Of a DNA stretch of 64,000 nucleotides, positions 58,890 to 64,000 are shown in pieces. The notes beneath the pieces were generated by a model. That model was not told the DNA's origin and did not search any database. It worked only from the letters and a program-made list of their open reading frames with translations. The stretch comes from Amycolatopsis antarctica (GTDB lineage: Bacteria > Actinomycetota > Actinomycetes > Mycobacteriales > Pseudonocardiaceae). Where the stretch lies: assembly GCF_002262875.1 (NCBI RefSeq), contig NZ_NKYE01000012.1, positions 1-64,000 on the forward strand. The letters run 5' to 3'. The translations under genes were made by a program, and so were the position numbers. Each line of letters starts with the position of its first letter. Within the stretch, counting starts at the first letter, position 1.

Positions 58890-59909
58890 TCAGCCGCGGT
58901 AGTAGTCGGCCAGCTCGACGAAGGCGACCTTGGGTTCCCATGGCATGTCCGGATAGCTGTCGCCACCGCGCTCTTCGAGAACCTTGACGATGCCGAGGCT
59001 GGCCAGATCGAGGTCGTGACGGGGGTCCTCGGGGCGGTGCGGGTAGTTGTAGAGCGCGAAGAGATACACAAAGGCACCGTCGACGCCTTCGGCATCGAAG
59101 ATCTCCAGCAACTCTCGCAGGTAGGCGGCCTGCCCGGCCTCGTCGCGGTCGTGTTGCCCCTTCAGCCGAACCGGCTGACCGGTCTCGTCGTGTTCGACGA
59201 TCTCCATACTGCGCGGCGCCACGTCCCCCGAGCCGCGCCAGGTGGCTGTGCCGAAGCCGGTGATCGCGACCGGTTTTCCCTGCGCCACAAGGGTGCGCAC
59301 GCCCTCCTGGAAGCGGTCGGCCACCTCGGCGGACCGGATGAGTTCGACCGACATGATGTCGAAGAGGGTCCAGTCGACACGCTCGAACGGGATGCAGGCG
59401 TAGGTGATCTTCCCCTGGAAATGCTGGCGAATCGTCGTCACAGCATTGCTGAGGAAGTCGTTGAGGAGTGCGCTCGCCTCGGCGGTTCGCTCGCCAATGC
59501 GGTCGGGCTGGCTGAACAGTCGATCGAGCCGCTCCGCGATGTTGTCTCCGGGCAGGAATCCCCGATCCATGAGGCTCAACTCGACGCCGGCGACGAACAC
59601 GACTTCGGCTCCCGCCTGCCGGACCCGCTCCGCCCGCAGGGCGCAGTCGGCGAACAGCGCCAGTATCTCGGTGGTCGTCAGGTCCAGCGGGTAGGGCGAG
59701 AACCAGACCTCCAGTCCGAGTTCGGCAGCGCAGCGCGCAGCAAGCTCCAGCCGCTCCGGATCGCCGCCGACGAGGTGAACGGCGTTGCAGTGCAGGTCGT
59801 CACGGATGACGGCCAGTTCCCGCTTCACCAGGTCGAAATCGAAACGTTCGCGGGAGATCTCACCGTTGCGGATTAGGCCGGTGTCGTACGCAATGCCCTT
59901 GGCACGCAT
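58890..59909 (-). CDS. Hypothetical TIM-barrel-like protein (glycoside-hydrolase-like)
   Basis: A 339-residue soluble protein (MRAKGIAYDTGLIRNGEISRERFDFDLVKRELAVIRDDLHCNAVHLVG). Strand/helix alternation and segments such as GLEVWFSPYPLD, FDIMSVELIRSAEVADRFQEGV, KPVAITGFGTATWRG and VDGAFVYLFALYNYP resemble a GH-A-type (beta/alpha)8 barrel. Similar Streptomyces genes are annotated variously, including as abortive infection proteins, without proof. ATG 59909. Divergent from the TetR gene, whose twin operators lie between. Confidence 0.65.
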   Translation of the reverse strand: MRAKGIAYDTGLIRNGEISRERFDFDLVKRELAVIRDDLHCNAVHLVGGDPERLELAARCAAELGLEVWFSPYPLDLTTTEILALFADCALRAERVRQAGAEVVFVAGVELSLMDRGFLPGDNIAERLDRLFSQPDRIGERTAEASALLNDFLSNAVTTIRQHFQGKITYACIPFERVDWTLFDIMSVELIRSAEVADRFQEGVRTLVAQGKPVAITGFGTATWRGSGDVAPRSMEIVEHDETGQPVRLKGQHDRDEAGQAAYLRELLEIFDAEGVDGAFVYLFALYNYPHRPEDPRHDLDLASLGIVKVLEERGGDSYPDMPWEPKVAFVELADYYRG

Positions 59910-59961
59910 GGGTCTGGTCCTTCCGGTCACGACGTGGAGCCCCAAGACTAGGCGATAAACT

Positions 59962-59989
59962 TGCGTGCACGCAATTTTGCGTTCACGCA
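59962..59989. promoter_or_regulatory. Twin palindromic TetR operators
   Basis: TGCGTGCACGCA (59962-59973, perfect 12-bp palindrome) and TGCGTTCACGCA (59978-59989, one off-centre mismatch) are spaced 16 bp apart. They lie between the TIM-barrel gene and the TetR gene. They likely bind the TetR protein and control both genes. Confidence 0.7.
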
Positions 59990-60011
59990 TGTCGACTGGG
60001 ATACTCCGATC

Positions 60012-60665
60012 GTGACGACACGACGGACAGGTTTGCGCGAGCAGAAGAAGCAAGCGACCAGGGAGGCGTTACGCGAGGCGGCCCTGCGGCTCGCCCTGAC
60101 GCGGGGTCCGGAGAATGTGCGTGTCGACGACATAGCCGAGGCAGCCGGAGTCTCGCCGAGGACCTACAACAACTACTTCTCCAGTCGCGAACAGGCAATC
60201 GTCGCCGCCGTCACGGCCGAGCGGGAAGCACGGATCGCGGCGGCGGTCACCGCCCGGCCCGTCGGCATCGGCCTCGCCCACGCCGTGGTCGAGGCGATCG
60301 TGGAGCACTACACCGACCCGGGAGAACAACATCGCGACGCGCTGCTGCTGATCACCACCCGGCCCGAGTTGCGCGAGGCGTTCATCGACACCACCAGCGA
60401 GATCGAACGCCCCCTCGCCGACGCGATCACCCAACGCATCAGCGACACCGACCCGCACACCGCCCGTGTACTCGCGGCGAGCGTGGCCGCCGCGATTCGG
60501 GTCGCACTCGACCAATGGGTACAGCCGAGGATCGCGTCTCCCGCGGCCGGCGAGCTCGTCGTGCCGTCCGGCTCGCTACCCGACCTACTCCGTGCCGCGC
60601 TCGCACCACTCGCACCCGCACTCGACGCGGCCGAACAACGAACACGACAACGCCAGCCTCGCTGA
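60012..60665 (+). CDS. TetR-family transcriptional regulator
   Basis: A 217-residue protein. The TetR_N helix-turn-helix is EALREAALRLALTRGPENVRVDDIAEAAGVSPRTYNNYFSSREQAIVAAV (about residues 16-65). An all-helical ligand-binding domain follows. The GTG at 60012 lies 22 nt past two palindromic operators, so it is very probably autoregulated and represses the divergent TIM-barrel gene. The ligand is unknown. Confidence 0.88.
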   Translation: MTTRRTGLREQKKQATREALREAALRLALTRGPENVRVDDIAEAAGVSPRTYNNYFSSREQAIVAAVTAEREARIAAAVTARPVGIGLAHAVVEAIVEHYTDPGEQHRDALLLITTRPELREAFIDTTSEIERPLADAITQRISDTDPHTARVLAASVAAAIRVALDQWVQPRIASPAAGELVVPSGSLPDLLRAALAPLAPALDAAEQRTRQRQPR

Positions 60666-61382
60666 GGACACAGCGAAGGGCGGGACACATCTCGGTGCCG
60701 GCGGTATGGCCGAGCTCGATGCCGGGAACCAGCGCAGCGTCACACCGGCGACGGTCGAGCATCCGAAACGCTCAGCACCGAGCAGAAGTAGATCGAGGAC
60801 GTGGCCGGAACTGCCTGATCCACCGTGGGTCCGGTCCGACAAACCTGGGGTGGCCATGGAGCCCTTCACCAAGCCGAGCGAGCCGTGCGTCGGTATCCGT
60901 TGCGGTGTGCGCGGCGGGCGCAACCTGTCTCACATCTACGAAAGCCGCCCCTCCGGTGAGTACACTGTTCGTCGACCGGGGCATGTTCGCCCGATGTGCC
61001 GCGACGTTGGGGTGACCGATGGCCACAACGGAGGCTCGCTCGAAAATGCCGAGCGCCATCGGTGCCACCGCCGCCCGCCGGCGTGCTGCCCAGCCGCCAT
61101 ACCTTTCCCTTGGCCCCGAACGTCGAGGGCCGGTACCCACCTCCACGCCAGGGCACATGGCCCCGTCCTATCGCTGGACCATCGACACGCACCGGTACGA
61201 ACTGGAACTGGTTCGTGCCAGCGAACGGTCAGTCATGACAGCCTCGACGGCAAGGGGTGATCGTCGGTGCGCTGTTTCGCGGCCCCACGTTGCCTCGGGT
61301 GGCGGGCCCGTTATCGGGGCGTGCGGTTCCGGACGTGTCCGGCACTGACACAGACGGTTGACACAGAACAGGAGACAGCAGA
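60666..61382. other. Gene-poor stretch between the tetR and iclR genes
   Basis: In 717 nt I see no frame with consistent actinobacterial codon usage, a ribosome site and a recognisable product. A 109-codon open frame from ATG 61019 encodes RWTIDTHRYELELVRAS and may be a remnant. The iclR promoter must lie near the right end, where AGGAGA precedes its GTG. Confidence 0.4.
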
Positions 61383-62192
61383 GTGGCACCCAGCAGCACC
61401 GACGGCACGCCCGCGAACGAGCCTCCACCGGGTACCCAGGCAATCGGTCGCGCGCTGACCACCCTCAAACTCCTTGCCGGGCAAGAAACGGAACTTTCCG
61501 TATCCCGAATCGCCACCGAACTGGAGCTGTCACCGGGAACGGCGAACCGCATTGTCCGGGCATTGGTCGCCGGGGGCCTGGTCACCCACAACGCACTCAC
61601 CGACGGGTACTACCTCGGCACCGGCGCCGTCTTGCTCGGGCAGGCCGCACAGCGTGGTTTCGGCCTCGATCGCGCCCTGCCCGTTCTCGAGCAGATAAAC
61701 GCCGAAACGCAGGAATCGGTCAACCTCGCCGTGCGAGAAAGCGGTGAGTCCGTGGTCATGCTCAGGGCCCAGTCCACCCTCCCGCTCCGGTTCGAGCAAC
61801 AGACCGGAGCGCGATTTCCCCTGTACACCACGGCATCCGGCAAAGCGATCCTCGCTCACTCCGCGGACGCGGAACATTACCTCGCCTCGTTGCCCGAGCG
61901 CCTGCCCCAGCTGACGGCGCACACCCTCGACACTCCCGCCCGAGTGGCGGCGCAACTGGAACAGGTGCGACGGCGCGGCTACAGCATCGACGAGGAGGAG
62001 AACGTCGCGGGCGTCCGCTGTGTCGGGGCGCCGGTCCTCGACTCGGACGGCAGGGCGCACGCCGCCGTCGTCATCCAGGTTCCCACCGTGCGAATGCCGC
62101 GCGCGCGGGTGCGCGAACTGGGCGTGCGAGCGGTCACCGGGGCCAAGGAGATCGCGCAGTTCGTGCCGATCAACCGGGTCATGTCCCGCTGA
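61383..62192 (+). CDS. IclR-family transcriptional regulator
   Basis: A 269-residue protein. The winged helix IGRALTTLKLLAGQETELSVSRIATELELSPGTANRIVRALVAGGLV is at about residues 21-67. The IclR effector domain follows (about 85-260, GEEx-like ESGESVVMLRAQST, ARFPLYTTASGKAILA, GYSIDEEENVAGVRCVGAPV). The GTG at 61383 follows AGGAGA. It is convergent with the dehydrogenase gene, overlapping by 14 nt, and may regulate lactate/glycolate use. Confidence 0.9.
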   Translation: MAPSSTDGTPANEPPPGTQAIGRALTTLKLLAGQETELSVSRIATELELSPGTANRIVRALVAGGLVTHNALTDGYYLGTGAVLLGQAAQRGFGLDRALPVLEQINAETQESVNLAVRESGESVVMLRAQSTLPLRFEQQTGARFPLYTTASGKAILAHSADAEHYLASLPERLPQLTAHTLDTPARVAAQLEQVRRRGYSIDEEENVAGVRCVGAPVLDSDGRAHAAVVIQVPTVRMPRARVRELGVRAVTGAKEIAQFVPINRVMSR

Positions 62193-64000
62193 CTCCCAGT
62201 TCCCGCGCGGTCAGCGTCGCCAGGTGCACGGGGTCGCGGTCGGTCAGTTGACGGATCTGCGTCCGGCAACTGAAACCGTCCGCGTGAATCGCGGTGTCGG
62301 CGGACGCCGCCCGTACCGCGGGCAGCAGTTCGTGCTCGCCACACGCGACGGAGACCTCGTAGTGGTCGCGCTCGAAACCGAAGTTGCCCGCGAGCCCGCA
62401 GCAGCCGCCTTCGAGTACGTCGACCTCGCCCGCGACGGAGCCGAGCACCGCGCGGTCGGCGTCGAACCCGAGATCGGCGTGCTGGTGGCAGTGCACCTGC
62501 GTCAGCACCCGGCCCCCGCCGGGCCGTCGCCCACGGAGTGCCGCGTGGTCACCGACCAGCTCGGCGAACGTGCGGGTGCACGCGGCCAGTGCGGGGACGC
62601 GGGGATCGTCGGGCAGCAGTTCTGCCGCGTCGGCGCGCAACATCGCGGTACAACTCGGTTCCAGCCCGACCACCGGCACTCCGCGTTCGAGCCACGGCTC
62701 CAGCACATCGAGTGTGCGTGACAGCTTCTCGCGGGCGGTGCCGAGCTGTCCGGTGCTGTACCACGTCAGTCCACAGCAGACCGATCTGCTCGGAAGGTGC
62801 ACCTCGTATCCGAGTTCTTCCAGTACCGCGACGGCATCCCGTCCGGGGCCGGGGTCGAAGTAGTTGGTGAAGGTATCCGGCCACAGCACCACCGGGTCGC
62901 CACCGGGACGGGCTCCGCCACGCCGGGTCCACCACGAGCGGAAGGTCCGCTCGGCCAGTTTCGGGATGTCACGCTCGGCAGCGACACCGCCGATCCGTTT
63001 GAGCAGCGGGGCCAGCCGCGAGGACGTGACCGCGTTGACCACGCGGGGTGCGAGGGCGCCGAACCGTAGCCAGCGAGGCAGGGCTCCCATGCCGTAGTGC
63101 GACATCGGGCGGCGGCGATTCCGGTAGTGCTTGCTGAGGAACTCGGCTTTGTAGGCGGCCATGTCCACCCCGACCGGGCAGTCGGTCTTGCAGCCCTTGC
63201 AGCCGAGGCAGAGATCGAGCGCGTCCTTGACCTCCGTGGACCGCCAGCCGTCGGTGATCACATCTCCGGCGAGCATCTCGAACAGCAACCGGGCCCGGCC
63301 TCGCGTCGAGTGCTTCTCCTCGCGCGTCGCGCGGTAGCTCGGGCACATCACCCCGCCGGAAGGGGCCAGGCATTTGCCCACGCCGACACAGCGACGCGTT
63401 GCCGCGGCGAAATCTCCGCCGTCGGCGTGCAGGGCGAGCTGGGCACGTGTGGGCAGCACGGGCGGGGCGACCACCGGGCGCAGATCGGCGTCCAGCGGGG
63501 CTGGGTCGACCACACGGTGCGGGTTCATCCTGCCCTCCGGATCGAAGGCGGACTTGAACTCGCCGAACGCGCTGATGATGTGCGGTGGGAACATCTTCGG
63601 CAGCAGTTCCGCCCGCGCCTGCCCGTCCCCGTGCTCGCCCGAGAGCGATCCGCCGTGCTCGACGACCAGATCCGCGGCCTCTTCGAGGAACCTGCGGTAC
63701 CGGTGGCGGGCGTCCGTGGCTGTGAACGGGAAATCGATCCGCACGTGCAGGCATCCGTCACCGAAGTGTCCGTAGACCGCACCGCGCCTGCCGTGGTCCT
63801 CCATCAGCTTCTCGAAGTCCCGCAGGTACCCGCCGAGGCGATCCGGTGGCACGGCCGCGTCCTCCCAACCCGACCACGCCTCGGAACCGTCGGCCAGGCG
63901 GGTCGCCAGGCCGGCACCTTCCTCGCGGATCCGCCACAGGGCGCGACGGTGGGACGGGTCGCCGACGACCGTCGCGGTGGCGCCGACATCGGGTGCCACC
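62179..64000 (-). CDS. FAD/Fe-S D-lactate (glycolate) dehydrogenase-type protein, 5' end outside window
   Basis: 606 residues are visible; the frame is open at the right edge. Present are the C-terminal part of a FAD-linked oxidase (FGDGCLHVRIDF, GGSLSGEHGDG, FDPEGRMNPHRV) and a ferredoxin-like domain with CVGVGKC...CP and CLGCKGCKTDCP. Two CCG-type Fe-S segments follow (SVCCGLTWYS and GGCCGLAGNFG). Together this is a GlcD-GlcF-like fusion, as in respiratory D-lactate dehydrogenases of the Dld/YdiJ type. It feeds electrons to quinone. The FAD-binding N-terminus lies beyond the window. Confidence 0.9.
   Translation of the reverse strand, partial: VAPDVGATATVVGDPSHRRALWRIREEGAGLATRLADGSEAWSGWEDAAVPPDRLGGYLRDFEKLMEDHGRRGAVYGHFGDGCLHVRIDFPFTATDARHRYRRFLEEAADLVVEHGGSLSGEHGDGQARAELLPKMFPPHIISAFGEFKSAFDPEGRMNPHRVVDPAPLDADLRPVVAPPVLPTRAQLALHADGGDFAAATRRCVGVGKCLAPSGGVMCPSYRATREEKHSTRGRARLLFEMLAGDVITDGWRSTEVKDALDLCLGCKGCKTDCPVGVDMAAYKAEFLSKHYRNRRRPMSHYGMGALPRWLRFGALAPRVVNAVTSSRLAPLLKRIGGVAAERDIPKLAERTFRSWWTRRGGARPGGDPVVLWPDTFTNYFDPGPGRDAVAVLEELGYEVHLPSRSVCCGLTWYSTGQLGTAREKLSRTLDVLEPWLERGVPVVGLEPSCTAMLRADAAELLPDDPRVPALAACTRTFAELVGDHAALRGRRPGGGRVLTQVHCHQHADLGFDADRAVLGSVAGEVDVLEGGCCGLAGNFGFERDHYEVSVACGEHELLPAVRAASADTAIHADGFSCRTQIRQLTDRDPVHLATLTARELGVSGT

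Noticed and set aside
61019..61348. 109-codon frame MATTEARSK... as a gene
   Set aside because: No ribosome site, poor codon pattern and no family; at best a remnant.

Overview
The window is high-GC actinobacterial chromosome. It most likely comes from the Pseudonocardiales: mycothiol-type redox genes, an NAD-glutamate dehydrogenase of the 180-kDa class, abundant GTG starts and strong G/C third positions all fit. Its backbone keeps the gene order and orientation of a block known from Mycobacterium tuberculosis (Rv2464c to Rv2478c, recalled from general knowledge): nei - rpiB - mycothiol-dependent reductase - pepN - small membrane protein/DUF5130 - HNH nuclease - glbO - alpha-glucosidase homologue - Rv2474c-like - thioesterase - gdh - ettA - ssb.

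Layout. 1-232: three 23-bp tandem repeats like the end of an IS481-type insertion sequence, then a terminator. 233-8259: an ion transporter with a TrkA-C partner, a PAC2 protein, a flavin oxidoreductase, a methyltransferase and a decayed methyltransferase copy, a secreted NlpC/P60 hydrolase and a membrane protein. 8267-21710: first half of the conserved block, with non-conserved genes inserted. The most striking insertion is a 103-residue protein built almost wholly of a GTRVTx hexapeptide (17265-17576). The GH13 gene at the end of this half has lost its catalytic nucleophile. 21843-28551: secreted proteins (LVIVD repeat, DUF305, streptogrisin-type protease), regulators and the thioesterase pair. 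28556-38366: gdh, a large TPR-like protein, ettA and ssb. 38548-43190: CopD/CtaG membrane protein, histidine phosphatase, MFS transporter and a secreted protease-inhibitor-like protein.

43471-58508 is an integrative element of 14,992 bp (repeat start to repeat start), inserted in a tRNA-Arg(TCT) gene and bounded by 46-bp identical direct repeats. It carries a tyrosine integrase fused to a GntR-type helix-turn-helix, an excisionase-WhiB-SpdB-TraB (FtsK-type) operon for conjugative DNA transfer, two paralogous HTH/TPR regulators, an XRE regulator, a run of five small genes and a NUDIX hydrolase. I see no replication initiator. At each end, next to an att site, sits a visibly AT-richer cargo gene of anti-phage type: an AlbA/Schlafen-domain protein on the left and a nuclease-NTPase on the right. 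Repeats near the traB stop look like a clt/TraB recognition region. Related palindromes in two divergent promoter regions suggest one shared repressor.

58509-64000: an aldo/keto reductase remnant, a TIM-barrel-like protein divergent from a TetR regulator with twin operators, a 0.7-kb stretch without a convincing gene, an IclR regulator, and a D-lactate/glycolate dehydrogenase-type flavo-iron-sulfur protein that runs off the right edge.
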